This document shows positions 11,328 to 24,462 of a DNA stretch of 64,000 bases, piece by piece. The notes under the pieces were generated by a model. It did not search any database and was not told the DNA's origin. It saw only the letters and a program-made list of their open reading frames with translations. The position numbers and the translations under genes were made by a program. The DNA comes from Eretmocerus hayati. Taxonomy: Eukaryota > Arthropoda > Insecta > Hymenoptera > Aphelinidae. Within the stretch, counting starts at the first letter, position 1. Each line of letters starts with the position of its first letter. The stretch lies in contig CM056744.1 in NCBI GenBank assembly GCA_029851415.1, positions 121,056,838-121,120,837 on the forward strand, given 5' to 3'.

Positions 11328-14300
11328 TTTAGAGAGTAGAGATTTAGTGAACATGATAAACTTGACGTATGCAACGAGACGTCCAGTGCCAAATGATAAT
11401 AGATAAGATTTTCCGAAGCTGCGTTGGCACGTTGACATAACTCCGTTTGGGTTCTTCAATTTCAAACCGTACATGAAATGATGAGTTGGATAGTGGTTTG
11501 AACCAATGTCAAATATTTCTCATCTGAAAGTCAAAAATTGTGAGATGACCTTTTCAATACATCAAGAATGACTTGTTTTATCTTTCGCGGGTCAGAAGAA
11601 AAATCCAGATAAGCGCAACTACAGCTCGAATCCTTCAGTATTTTGGCTTAGAACAGCTCATCTCTTCGAGTCCACTTCAGCCCTCTTTATAGGAAAAACA
11701 AATGTGGCAAAACACACACGTCTAACTTTTTGTTCACGACAGACAGCTCTATAAGTGTGAGCCCACTCGCTGTGTGGCAGTTATTAAGCCTTGACTTTTT
11801 TTCTCTCGAGGGTAGCGATAAAAATTTGCCGTTATTGCCTACAGGACTTGGCTCCTTCACATTACCTCTATTGCGTTTATTCGGCCGTTTGCTATAGTCT
11901 ACGTTCTGCAACGATTGCCCGCTACACCATGCACCCTTACGCTCCCGCGCCATACTTGTGCAAGGATTTCCCAGTATGCGTGTATATGTGTGAGCTTTTT
12001 GCCTGGGGCGCGGAATCGGGGCAACTGTTATTGGTGGTTAATCTCGCGATTATTACCATTATACCCAAACCGGATGTATGTATGTATAAGAGTATAAGGT
12101 ATATAAGTGTATGGTGTGAGTTTTGAGCTGCGAAGTTTGTATAGGGATAGGGTGCTCGATTAAATGGAGCAAAGCGCAGCTAGAGCAGCAGTTACGGCTT
12201 ATTAAATCCTGCCCTTTTGGCCACGTGTACAGGTACTATGTACTTTTTGCGCTGCTTGACTTTACAACGTGCAGATTATCAGTCGAGGATTACGCATAAT
12301 ACGGTATCGAGTGGAGTTTCAGGTGAGAGAGAGGATTGGCTATCGCAAAACCGATTACATCAAAAGCTCGTTCGCCGAGGGTGAGCACATCGTTAGCAGC
12401 GTTTGCACAATTTCAGATTCGTTCCCATAAACTCGGCACTACTTTGTTCGATTTGTTTTTTTTTTTTTTTTTTCAAACATTACGGAAAAACATCATTGAT
12501 CATGGATCAATAGTTTTTTGGGGATATTAAATTCTACGAATGATTTCAAAATTATCTGACTCGCTTACAGAATATTGATGTCGCGGTTATCAAGGACCCT
12601 GTTCTGCATTAGCACTGTCAAAGCAAATTCAATCGGTGAGCCATTAACGATGAATGATTCAATGAAGATTTTTATCAATCAGAATGATTTTATAACTACA
12701 AAAAATCTGATTGAAAAAGCGGAAACCAACCGTGCACTTGACAACGGCGGAACAGATTGGAGAATAGAAGTTCCGGTTTTCAAAACTGCGCAGAACTACG
12801 GCGCAATTTGTTGAATTCAATACTCAATGATCGGATTGGTTGATCACGATAATTAATTAGTTCCACATTCTATGAAATTTGGGCAATGACAAAAAATCCC
12901 TCAAGCTCGTGTGAAGGGCATTTGAGAGACTATTTGAAGTCTATCTGAGCGTGTGATTTATTCGCAATTGAGCGGGAAGTATTTTCATAATTTCCCTCAT
13001 AGAAATGCGATTCCAATGCTTTACTCTTGTACATTTGGCTTCTAGACATCCATTCCTAGGCTCATGAATCGTCAATGGCTACAAACAAGATCATGTTCCC
13101 GCGAGAAAAACTCCCGAGACGAGAGCACCCAGGAATCAGGTTAATTGAACTACGGGCATGAAAGTATCGACAAGAATTCTGTCTAGTTAGGCTCGTCCTG
13201 CTTATTTTTCATAATACTTCTAAATACGCGGAAACACAATCCATAGGCGGCGCCTCCATGTTCGTATCAGCAACGACAAATTGGAACATTTGAAAACTTT
13301 GTTGTCGAGATACAGTTTCATCACTTCAGGAAACAAATCAATTTATCATACACAACCAGTTTGCAACCAGGGCATCCGAACCAAAAAAGGACACAAGATT
13401 CCCTCCACCTCGTGTAACGTCAGTGTACGAGCAGGGCACAGTCGACGCGCAAGAGTATGGCTCCACAGGACGAAATTCGTTTGAAATTTTGTTTAATTAA
13501 AAGATAATAAGCTTTGGCTCGCGCAATGGGGCGCTGCCACCACCACCTTCACTTGCAGCTTTCCCGGGTCCACGGAATTACCGTTAACCAGGCTCTGCCC
13601 TGCCCCCCCCCTACTCTCTCTCGTAATAATCGAAGCTCTCGAGCGAGTCAAGCGAGTTACGCAAGCTCTTTTCGGAAGCCCGGGCTTCGTAGTGATTATT
13701 GTACCGATGCAGAGAGAGAGGGTCCACTGGCTGGTTGGTTTGAATCTCCGGGGCTGTTTTGAATTCGCGTGCCGCGCGATTGATTAATTAAGCTTGCTGT
13801 ATTACTACTGCGTTGTGCAGAGAGCCTCTCGTGTACCCGCGCGTGACCTGCACACCGTAATATCTAGATACACGCGGCGAGTAAAGCTCGTGCATACCCT
13901 ATGTGGGCTTTAAAATAAGAAACGAGTGCGCTGGTGATTGCCAAAACTTTTCGAGAGCTTGGATGAGTATACGGTTAAAATTGTAGGGGAGTTTTTTTCG
14001 CCCGTTTGAATTCGAATTGAAGAATGTTGTGGGCGCTGCCGCCGACGATGACTTTTTGACGCGCGTTATTTGCTTTGGCGAGTGGAAAAAAAGAGTTTGT
14101 ACTTGGCGCGAAAACGAGATCGTTGCTAAAGTTTGCACAAGCTTTCTCTGGAGAGTGTGCGCGGTATAAGCATTGTTTTCGAGTTGTGCGCGAGAGAGGC
14201 AAGTGTAGGACGCTATAGGGTGATTTTTCATTGAGAAAAGTTTACCGTGTATACAACTGTATACGGAAGAAGGTAGTGTGTAGGGCTGAGATATAAGGCA

Positions 14301-17300
14301 GCTCGCAAAACATCTGGACACATTCAGCGAGCGCCACTGTTGTTGTTGTCCTGTAAATAATAGCGGCCATAACAAACTTCAAAAGAAACTGCACTTCAAG
14401 ACGTCTGCCATCCGCATCCCTACCTTATGCTACATTCGTATTTAATTTTCCACTAATTTATCTCGAATGTAACGAGCAATTTTATCTTGCAACCCTGTTA
14501 CGAGATTGTAATTTCATGAAAACTTGGAAAACTTTAACTCGAGATTGAAATCTTGTTAATGTCACTGAACGAGTTGCATTAAAAAATAATCATTTTGAGC
14601 TTGGGTATATTTGAACTATGGAATATTTTTGAAATGTCCACTGTGAGAAGTCATTCGGGCAGTGGTTACCCGAGAAATTCAACCAATAGCGAGTGAAAAC
14701 TCCCAGATAGTTGTAAATTCAACCGATTGGACGGTTGATCAGGATACAAAAAGAAGCACAAGCGCCAAACGATGTTTCCCAGGGCTAATTTTACCAATAT
14801 TGGTGTAAAATATCCAAACAATCATTTATTTGGTACTTCTGCAATGTAGTTTTGGTCATGTTCAATTTTTCACTTATAAATTATCTCCAATATGTTCCAA
14901 TAATTATTCAAATGGGGTCTAATAGAGATGACAAATTTCTACCCTATTTAAATTCGCATCAAGTTGTTCTATATTACGATAACGAAATTCATTTTGTTCG
15001 AGTGTCATGCAAGTTCCTGTATCTTGAAATACACCGTGCTCTGCAAAAATTCAATTGCATTAATCAACTTTTGGATTACGAAATTCGAGTCTCACAGTTT
15101 TACAGTGACGGTGACATCCTCACGCTAGAATCAGAATGGATTAACCGCGCAACGACGGCAAATTAACACACGACCTGCAAGGATCATAAGCTCGCTTTTG
15201 AAGAGCGAATTGTTCGACATTAAAAAGTAAACGATGAATTTTATTCCCGTTTTACAAGCAAACGACTCTGAAACGACGAAAGAAAGCAGAAAATGTCATG
15301 TAGCAGCTCGTTTCATCCAAGTTTTACGGCAAACCGATAAGCTCAGGCCAGATAACTCACACCCACTGTGAGGACAGTTTTGTTGCCCGGCAAAACTTTG
15401 ATACCCCGTTTAATAAAAGATGCGGAAGCAAACGGCGACGACCTTTTCCTCCCTCTGCCCCCTTCCCTCGACTCGTTTTTTGCAACTCACGAGTGCGCGT
15501 TACACCAAATAAATACACCCTCTGCCACGAATCATCTCTTTCTCGTTTTCACCCCTTTTCAACAACTCTTCCTCTCTTTCTCGCTTCATACCTTGGCATT
15601 TTTGCAGAAAGCAGTGCGGCTACCAAGATTTATCGCCTCGGTATACGAGTGAGAACGTGCCAGGCCAGCCCTCGGCGTGGATATGTATGCGGGCCGGATT
15701 CATAAAACGTCGCGGGTGCGAAAAACTGAGGACTTTGTCAAAAAAAGGGGGGGCGTGCAATAAGTCAACTAGTCTGCGTAATTTCTCGCGAGGCGAGCAT
15801 TTGTTCGTATTATGCGTCCATCTGCGAGTGACGCCTCTAGATTCTGCTGGGATTCTTGGTTTTTTACCGGGTCGCAATGTTCTCAATCGTTTGTTCACAC
15901 GGTCGTATGCAGTTTAGGAAAAGATCTAGAGCTGTGAAGTTGACGTGTTCGTTGCGATGAATCCTGACCGTAGGCCCAAGATTTGTCATTATTCAATCGA
16001 AATGTTGATTCAACCATGGCAGTTTACTTTGCTAACTACATACACAGATCGAGTCAAAAAGAGTTTACTCCCATCTGGATGGTCTCGCTAGGTACCAGAG
16101 TCCAGTAGTCCATGACCAAAATAAGACTTCGAAAAACTAGCCTCGTTGTGAATGCGTTGAAATTTTTTCTACCAGGATTCTACGAAAGAAGAAAATTCTG
16201 AATTGTATCAATTACACAAAACAGGACGGTTTGTGCTCATTTCCAGTTGATAAGTCTCTGGGGCGAGCTCTAGGGGGGAACTAGTTCTAAAAAAGCTTCT
16301 TGCTGAAAATTTCACCATCACGCCTGTATTTTTCAACAGCAGCGAGACAGACTCGCTGAGAATTTCTCTCTCGAGTCTCGCTGAAAACTTGGCTAACGGA
16401 GTTTTCCTAAACAAGGTTCACCCTGTATCGTGGAACTTCATTACTCTTTCACGTCCCTTGGCATCGTCGTATTTGCACCAGCAGAGACGCCACCGCCCAC
16501 GACTAGGTATACCCTGATAAAGTGATTCAAAGTGTTTTCATTAAATTTCATTGGAAGAATGCGTTTCATAAATCTACGCAGAGGACCAAGCAAGAACTAC
16601 CAGCTTACTCATAACCTTCTAGTATGACTCTGTGGCTCAGATATTGAGATGAAACGTTGTCGGGAAGGCTTACGCGGAGATATTATTTTGCTCGGTCGAC
16701 ACAAAAGGGACGCGCGCATGAGAATGTGTCGAGGGTAATGTGAAAATTGTGTAGCCAAAGCTCACTTCCGAAAGAAGATTGAGTCGTCGAGAGGTAAAGA
16801 GAGCAGCGAGCTCTTAGGGTTAGCCAACGGTATATAAGCTCTTACCGTATACAGACTCAAGTTTTTCAGCTTATCCAGGCTCTCGTGTCTTGATGCGCTT
16901 TGCCACTATAAAAAGATTATGCGGTGAGCCACGATAATAAAAGTGAAGTATTTCGGACAGAAAAAGCTTAATTCCTGGCTATTAAAATTCACGTGGCTAC
17001 GACTAAATCTCTGCTACTTTTGCCACGCAGACTATGTGCATACATAAGCGCGCGCGCCACGCAAAGTACTCTCTTTCATTTGACCGGATATCACGCGAAT
17101 AAAACATCATTGTTTGTTTTTTTGAAAAAAATGAAAAGAAGAAGGATGAGACTCATACCGTGACAGACTGTAAAAAAAGTAACTCGGGTGTTATTACAAT
17201 TTTTGTCTGACTTTATGAGGTGGAAATTGGTCATTATTACTCGGCAGCGCTTGTTTTGGTAATCCTTACCAATCCATGACGGTTGAATGAAACGAGACGA

Positions 17301-17522
17301 ATCATCGCAATGCCATCTTCATGTATTCTATGCACGGTATCACTCTAGAAGTGTCAAGAGAAAGTCACTGTTACAAGCATGAAAATAAATAGCCAGTTCG
17401 AGACATAATTGGCGATGTGCATTATTCGCTTCGATTTCAATTATATATCATGATTTCTTCTAAAATTTCGTACTGTTGTGCTGAATTGCTTTGTCAAACT
17501 GCGTTTTTTTTTAAACTCCGAA
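11328..17522. other. Intergenic, no gene supported
   Basis: Long spacer with homopolymer runs (T tract near 12458, C tract near 13605). Open frames of 60-160 codons occur on both strands but show no domains, signal peptides or consistent splice context. A 79-codon frame at 12575 and a 104-codon frame at 14852 were examined and not accepted. Confidence 0.65.
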
Positions 17523-17880
17523 ACAGTTGTTTCACTTACGAGGGGAGCACCAACCTTGCGGGTCCTGGATTTTGACGAAAATTTGGGAATCTTCTTGTTT
17601 TGGTGAGAAATGAAGGCACCCAAGAGGGTTTCGTTCAATGGGCCTCCTATTCTGAGATACAGTCATGGAGGTTAGCATTGTCAGTATATCCATTTATGAG
17701 TCACTTTAACATAGGCCTATATGAACAATGCTAATCTTTATAGCAGTAAATCAGAATAGGAGGCCCATGGGATTAAATCCTTAGAGATACCTTCATTTCT
17801 CACCAATACAAGAAGATTTCCAAAGTTTCGTCAAGATCCAGGAGCCGCAAAGTTGCTGTTCCCTTTGTTATTGCAACTGC
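17523..17880. mobile_element. Foldback (long inverted repeat) element, family A, copy 1
   Basis: Two arms of about 150 bases face each other. The left arm contains gggtcctggattttgacgaa, ggtgagaaatgaaggc and gggcctcctattctgaga. The right arm carries their reverse complements (tcagaataggaggccca, ttcatttctcacc, ttcgtcaagatccagga). The centre also pairs (gttagcattg with caatgctaat). No coding capacity is seen. It shares these motifs with the element at 24145-24462. Exact ends and target duplication could not be fixed. Confidence 0.7.
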
Positions 17881-18414
17881 CTCATCCGATTTCGTCTGGT
17901 GTAGTCATTTCTGAAAACTTGCACAGTCTTATTGAATTTGATTAGGCTGATTATTCTCAATTACTCTGATCAAAATAGTCTAAAGATATGATCTACACGA
18001 TTTAAATATACTGATACAGTCTGTACGTGGGTGAAAGTGTGCTAATATCCATTGAATGGCTTCTGGCAAATTAAATACTTATTCATTGCTCTCCACATTC
18101 AAACTCGTTGAAATAGAAATCAATGAAAGATTCGTGAGCTACGAGACGATAACCGAAGTATCAAGTCTATAAATTCTATTAGTAGAGCTGATTCATGTAT
18201 TATTGAAAAGATGAATCGTAGTCTTCAAGAATTTTTGAGGAAGGAGTGATGGTGAGTTTATAAATTAAGCCGGAATAATATCATCGAAGCTCCGACAGAT
18301 AGAAAAGGCTGCAATATCACTCGAGGTAGATTTTTTGCCAGAACATTATTTTTGAGGATAGCGAGGCTGAAAAATTTAATCGACTATCCAACTTGGATGC
18401 ATCTCTCTCAGGTT
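17881..18414. other. Intergenic, nothing recognised
   Basis: AT-rich sequence without open frames of note or repeats, between foldback copy 1 and the candidate first exon at 18415. Confidence 0.6.
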
Positions 18415-18493
18415 ATGGAGCTGTTAACTATTCTCGTGATTTGGATGTCATACAGATGTGTTTCGTCTGAAACAACGACACCACTTCCTGTAG
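18415..18493 (+). CDS. Candidate signal-peptide exon (alternative first exon of the zinc-finger gene, or of an unseen gene)
   Basis: ATG opens MELLTILVIWMSYRCVSS followed by ETTTPLPV, a credible signal peptide. It ends at a good donor (gtag/gtaagt) in phase 1. The zinc-finger exon at 20196 needs exactly a phase-1 donor, so the two could join to give 340 residues. A secreted C2H2 protein would be unusual, so this may be a chance exon or belong to another transcript. Confidence 0.3.
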
Positions 18494-19705
18494 GTAAGTT
18501 TTCAACTCAGATAGTCCTGATATGATGGGAAAAGATGCCCAATTTTCCTCGAATTATGCCGCATAGGACCGGAGTATGTGAACGGAGAGTCAAAAAGTTA
18601 TTATTGTTCTAAGAGTATATTCGGCATCGATGAGTATGCGAATATAATAGGCAGATTAGCCAATGTCTGAGATATTACTCGTAGTCCACAAGAAAAGATG
18701 CATATTATCATTTGCATTTTCCAAAAATTCAAGAAATCTACGCAGGCAGTGCCCCAAAATTTATAGATTTTTTCATATCGTCAATTGAAGTAATTTTACA
18801 ACACCCTTGGCATCCATTAACAAGGATGTGATTTGAGAAATGGCGTACATGAAGGAAGAATCTATTCATATGGGGTCTAAAATATTGAACGGGGCGTGAA
18901 TTTGAATCGGTGTCAATCAATGTTAGGAAAAATTTCGTGCAACGAATCTCATAAAAAAATATCTATCAAAGAGGTAATCAATCTGAATAGCCTCGTCGAA
19001 GCTCTACTGCAGGCCCCATGCTGTTGCAGCTTTTTAGTGCACAGTTCTCACAATGTGAAATGTTGCGCGACGGAAATCTCGCCAGAACCCGATAAGTGGT
19101 TATGTTTCTTGATTTTTAAGTGGACCCTTGGTAATCGCTGAAGCAGTTTCGTTTCATTCTGTAAACATGCTTCCAGTGTCAGCTCAGTTCCATTCTTCAC
19201 ATGGTGGACCATGTACAGAACCATAAATGCCATTCCATAACACACTGTGCGTTATCGGAATCGTCTGTTGGCTAAAACTCCCGTGGAAGAGTTCGGCGCG
19301 TTGCCCACCCCGCACTCAAAACGATTTGAAATGTTTGAAACTCAGATGCCACCGCGTGGATGAAAAATAAGTAAGAGTAGAGAGAACTTATCAGAAACAC
19401 TTTCGTGAACTATACCAAGAAACTTTGGACTTAGCGTGGTTTAGAGGATATAGAGTTCGGTAGACTGACGGAAATCCGCTGGAACAGAAATGCCCGGTGT
19501 ACAAAGACCCAACGCTCGGCGGCGAATAATCTGCATTTCGAGTTCGGCGTAACCAAGTAAGTGTTCACAAAAATACCGGGTAAAAAAATGTGGAAAACTA
19601 TAGTCGAGCCAAGTGCGTATAACTACGAGAAATCGGTGGAGTACGATAAAATCGTTTGATTGAGAAAAAATGTGAGCTTTCCTTACACGCTCTCGCGAGC
19701 TCACG

Positions 19706-19739
19706 ATGATACATCTCATTCGTCAAGTTTCCGTTCACT
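19706..19739 (+). CDS. Candidate first coding exon of the zinc-finger gene
   Basis: ATG opens MIHLIRQVSVH and the exon ends at CACT/gtaagt in phase 1. This matches the acceptor at 20196 across a 456-base intron, giving a 325-residue protein. It is closer to the main exon than the rival at 18415 and lacks a signal peptide, which fits a nuclear protein better. Confidence 0.4.
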
Positions 19740-20195
19740 GTAAGTACATCATATCACATCGCCCACAAAACCCCTTTGAGCGCCGCAGATTTTTCAACAA
19801 ATTTGCCTCAGTTGAAATTTTGAGCAAGCAGAAGAATGCGGATCAGCGGTAGATATTATACTAGATTTAGTGACATTTTGAGCTAGATAACATGGAGAGG
19901 ATTATGAGCTGTTTAATCAGGAGATTGCATATGTACACAATTTTAACTCGACGGGATCAATACTGAGGGTATCTTAGCTCATTTCAGTTATTATCTCAAA
20001 ACCCATCTCAATAAGCTCAAACACGTTGAAAAATATCGACGCACGTCAGAGTTACAAACTCGAGAGAGAAAGTTGCTAGGATATGGTTATGTCTCAGAAG
20101 TATGCATGAGAATAGAAAATAGCAATCGTAAGAACGCGAAGCTACAAGATTTGACTGCATTTTTTTATAAGATCATCTAATCTCACGGATTTCAG

Positions 20196-21139
20196 CAAGT
20201 AGTTCAAATAGCGCACAAGGATGGGGTTATCACTGCTCGGATAGTACGTCCCAAATCCTCTGTCAAGAATGTGGCAAATATTTTTCCTACGACTCGAGTA
20301 ACTCAAATGGTCAAAATGGGGATCCGAACTTAGCTGGACCTTCCCACTCAGCGAATATATTCAGTGGAGGTTCTTCGCTCACAACGGGTTTGGAGACACC
20401 TACAAACCAGAGGCCTGTTTTGTGTCCAGGCTGCGATACAGGATTCCGAACTTTCGACAAGTCGACAAGGCAAATGATGAGCTATCATGAAACGTTACCT
20501 TTCTCGTGCAGCTTTTGCAGCAGAATATTTACATCAATTGGCGATCTAGAAACTCACACTAAGAGTCATCTCAACTTCAAGTATTTTTCTTGTGGAGTCT
20601 GTGGCGCGAGAACGATAAAATCCCTAAGTGAACTTCAGAGACACCTGAAAGATCACGAAGACAGAATGAGCAAAACCTGTAAGATTTGTGAAAAGTCGTT
20701 CACAACTGTGCAAAATTTGAGAAAGCATGCTTATGTTCATTTGAGGCCAAAACGAATACAGTGCAATATCTGTGGAAGGCTCTTCAAGACTCTAAATTTC
20801 TTGCGCAATCATCACAAGTTCCACTTTGCTGATCAAAGTCAGAGACAAAGTCCGAATTTGCTGGGTGAACCTTCCGGCGGATATTTCGAAGATGCAAACT
20901 TTCTGACGGAACCTCTAGGAAATCACTTAGAGGAGAGAGTTCCTCTTCAGCAGGAAAATATTGGAGGATTCTCAATGGGCAGTAGCTCGATGTATCAACA
21001 ATTTCAAAATGCTCATGATCTTGGCCAAGCAAGCATCGTTGAATGTAAGTATCAGCCTCTCCATATGGTTCCAAATCAAAGTGCAGTGGCTGAATATCAG
21101 AGAAATTTTCGGGCGAAAAACGCACGGACTGTTAGGTGA
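20196..21139 (+). CDS. C2H2 zinc-finger protein, main exon
   Basis: The acceptor is cggatttcag after a T-rich tract. The frame is open through the exon to TGA at 21137-21139. There is no in-frame ATG before the first finger, so the start must lie upstream (candidates at 19706 and 18415, both phase 1). Two degenerate motifs (LCQECGKYF and LCPGCDTGF) come first. Four regular C2H2 fingers follow: CSFC...HTKSH, CGVC...HLKDH, CKIC...HAYVH and CNIC...HHKFH. After them comes a Gln/Asn/Ser-rich tail. Tandem fingers of this kind normally bind DNA in the nucleus; no orthologue is recognised. A strong donor (GAAT/gtaagt) at 21045 could splice out the last 31 codons. A phase-matching frame at 21517-21698 (GMANHEPSMITWESVHDTSS...) could then supply a different C-terminus, although its acceptor (ttcaag) is poor. 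Confidence 0.75.
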
Positions 21140-23030
21140 CACTGCCATGTCGAATGTTTAAATTCCGAGGAGGTATCTTTGGGTGTTTGTTGAATTTGCC
21201 GAAAGATCATGGAAAATTGGAAATTTCTAAATAATTGCACGAATGCACTCTTTGAATATACCAAGTATGCGCAATTAACTCATCACTTTCCTAATTATAG
21301 AACCGTGCAAATTTTAACGCCTCGATGCTCCAGATGCTTTACATAGTGTAGCCAATCATCTCACAATATGAATATGGTTGGAATCGTTCGTGAAAGACGC
21401 ACGGATGTAGAGTAGATTTTCATCTGGATGAGACTTTGAATTTCTTATTTATGAGTTTTCCGAAGTCCCTTCGTCCATCTAATGCATCATTACTCATTCA
21501 TTCGAAAAAGTTCAAGGCGAGGTTCAAGGGATGGCCAATCACGAGCCATCGATGATAACCTGGGAATCAGTACACGACACGTCTTCAAATTTACAACATC
21601 GTAATGACAATTCGTTGATGGAACAGTGTAATGAAATAGACTGTGATCCATTATTGCAATCTGGTGAGTGTGAATTTCCCAAATATTCGTTACAATGAGC
21701 CAGAGCATGAAAATCCCAATGTACCAAGAATTTCCTTATTTAGCGACATCCACTCAAACGAGGATGGACTTGGAGAGCAGTTCTACATCCGCTTGTCGAA
21801 GAGGCAATGAGCCTGTACAAAGAATTGAGGCTATAATCAGAGAAATCATGCAGTCATTTCAAGAGTTTCAAAATTCTGATACGTCAACAAGGAGGAGTAA
21901 TCAGAACTGGGAGTGACGCTAAGTTTGAAAATCCGAATCACTCGCTTAGCAAATTCCATCAGAAATAAATTCATGAGATTCAAGATTAATGCTCCAATCT
22001 ATTTCTGTTCGTATTTGTGAATGTTCAAGTGTGATACTATCTACACAAGTGTTGAGATACTTGACAATAGAATAGCCCAATGATTGATATGTATGAAGAA
22101 CAACTGATTTCTATTTCTTCTATATGTGATACTTTGTGATTGCATCACTCCTGGAATAATCTGAATGTGTGTTGAACTCAGTGACAATACAAGAACTCTT
22201 TCGATTGGAATACTGCGGGCTAGGTATATTATGCGTAACTTGTACAACCAGAACATATTTTTCATGGATACATCTCATGCGCAATGATTCATGGCTAAGC
22301 AGGAAAAATTTCCAAATATCACTGTACTCAGGGACTGCAGGAGATGAAAAAACTCACCTCTACCAAAAGCAAGACCATACTCGTGCCGGTGCAAGCACTC
22401 GTTCGAGCTTTCACGACTGTATACTTCACGAGATGCGAGTCCACGTGGCTACGTTTCGTTTATCGACCTTTGGATTCAGACCGAGCGTATAAAGTCTATC
22501 TACAAACTCATTGCACTGTAGTCTAATACTGGCGTCTGCTAGAGAGAATATAATAGACTAGAATAATATGGGCCAAATTGCTCGTCGTTGCTCCACATGC
22601 ATTGCTACAGCATGTATACCCAGGCGTAATTCTGTTTCTTTTTCGGTGGGTAGCTCGTGCTGTCAGTGCGCTCTTGCATTTTAAACTACCAGACCATAAG
22701 AACTTTCACGAACTTGCTCACGCAAATGATATTCTGATTGTCAAAGGTGACGGTGGTCCGGCCGCTTGTTTCCCACAAATGAGAGGAAACTTCTGAAAAT
22801 GTTGGAAATTCATGATCCGAATACTCTAGGTCAATCTCGCTACTAAAATCTAGAAGTCTTTTCGATAAAATGATTCGGTGAGTAAGGAATTTGAAAAGAA
22901 AATATGATGTGCTACAGAGGAAATTCATTTGGAATCAGTACTGAGAACGACACCATAACCCCTGCCTCCATCAGGTGGACAGCAATTTTTCTTAAAATTC
23001 CTCCGAAACAGTTTTGGATTTTATACAGGA
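21140..23030. other. 3' flank of the zinc-finger gene, possible alternative last exon
   Basis: Frames at 21517-21698 and 21695-21916 (the latter QRIEAIIREIMQSFQEFQNS) have coding-like composition. They lie in different frames and are separated by too little sequence for an intron (40 bases). They may be alternative 3' exons or a decayed second copy. The rest holds nothing recognised. Confidence 0.35.
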
Positions 23031-23323
23031 GCCGTATTCCAAATTTTGCGGTGAAATTTTACGGAAAATTTTACCGCAAAATTTGCCTGCATCGGTGGCG
23101 CTCTGGCGGTAGCATGTGAAATTTTCCACTGTTGCTGTGTAGTTTGCCATCACAATTTGCCCCATTTTTTACGACAAACACCATCAACAACTTAAATACG
23201 GCAAACCGCGCCAGTAAGCTGCAGCAAAGCAGATTTACAGGTTACCCGCAGAGCGCCACCTATGCAAGTAAGTTTTGCGGTAATATTTGCCGAAAAATTT
23301 TACCGCAAAATTTAGAATACGGA
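23031..23323. mobile_element. MITE-like inverted-repeat element, family B
   Basis: The ends are gccgtattccaaattttgcg on the left and the reverse complement ccgtattctaaattttgcgg on the right. Pairing continues for about 80 bases per arm through a shared ggtggcgctct motif. The element is about 293 bases with no coding capacity. Repeated taccgcaaaattt units give extra internal symmetry. No clear target duplication was found. Confidence 0.6.
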
Positions 23324-24144
23324 CCCAGAGAAATGTTTCTGCGCATATCTTGAGTGTTGAATAAGCGGAACCCGAGCGTGTCTGTCCAAGTCAGGGATCA
23401 GCAGCTCAAGATTCTTCTCTGAAGATATATCCTTGCCAACGCATTTTTCGAGTAACACCTGCGGGGTGATGTAGAAAAGGCGGAGTCGACAAGCTAAATC
23501 AGCGCCTTACCACGCCATCTGATTTCTCAGCTTGCGGGCGGAAAGCTTCCCCTCGTCTATGCGAATGCCCGCAAAAGCTCTCGTCTCACCATCACCTTCA
23601 AGCTACGTTCGTACACCTCTACCACCTCGTCTCGAGCGAGCGATGCGCTATTTCGATATTCTCGTCAATTTTACCACCCAGGCTGGAATCATCGTCAAAT
23701 ACAACAGCGCCAGGAATATGAGAAAATTTCCGTAGCAAGAGATGAAAGGATGCAGGGAAGCTGGGCGAGGCCAGGGGAGGTTATGGCGAATCTGCAAGGA
23801 TATGTTTATCGTGGAAACTCGGACGCATCTCTCGAGGAATAGCCCGCGCTCGCACATCGTCGGTGAATATTGTCATCGCTGTCCTGCACGATCGCTCTCA
23901 TCGTGCTGCATCACGACGTCCTACAGTGCGCCATTGCTCGAGTTCACCCTCCCACACGCACCCGCTTCATCGCTCGATGGCATCGTACACGACCTGCGCT
24001 GCGATCACGGATTCCACATAATACAATCTACATATTTGATCACGAGTGTAAGACAGTCGCTCTCGGTTTGATGAACGAATGGAGTAGCAAAATTACGAGG
24101 AAAATTCCGCACTCGTTCTGATTTATGCACCTTTTGACACTGAC
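23324..24144. other. Intergenic, no gene supported
   Basis: Relatively GC-rich spacer. Open frames overlap on both strands without domains or coding signals. Confidence 0.6.
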
Positions 24145-24462
24145 GAAGAGGGGTCCAACTTTGCAGGTCCTGGATTCATCTTAAACTCTGGGAATCACGT
24201 TGTTTCGGTGAAAGATGAAGGTATCTCGAAGGATTAAGTCTCATAGGCCTCTTATCGTGAGATGCAGATGTGGAGATTAGCATTGGCCATGTAGCCCCAT
24301 ATTGAAAAGTCATAAGTACCGCCAATGCTAATCTCCATAGCTACATCTCAGGAAAGGAGGCCCCTGGGATTATGTCTGAGATCTTTTATTTTTCATCAAA
24401 ACAAGATGATTCCCAAAGTTTCATCAAGATACGTGTTTTGCAAGGTTGGACCACTCCTTGAA
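24145..24462. mobile_element. Foldback element, family A, copy 2
   Basis: The left arm has gaggggtccaactttgcagg, gtcctggat and gatgaaggtatctcgaagga. The right arm mirrors it and ends tgcaaggttggaccactcc. The arms are about 155 bases with almost no loop, meeting near gattagcattgg / ccaatgctaatc. The motif set and order match copy 1 at 17523-17880, so the two belong to one family. Confidence 0.7.

Noticed and set aside
12575..12814. 79-codon plus-strand frame
   Set aside because: Composition is acceptable, but there is no homology, no clear upstream exon and no downstream polyadenylation signal.
14852..15166. 104-codon plus-strand frame (MVMFNFSLINYLQY...)
   Set aside because: AT-driven composition, no recognisable domain, no splice or promoter context.
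21664..21703. Possible 40-base intron joining the frames after the zinc-finger exon
   Set aside because: GT-AG borders exist, but 40 bases is shorter than insect introns normally are.
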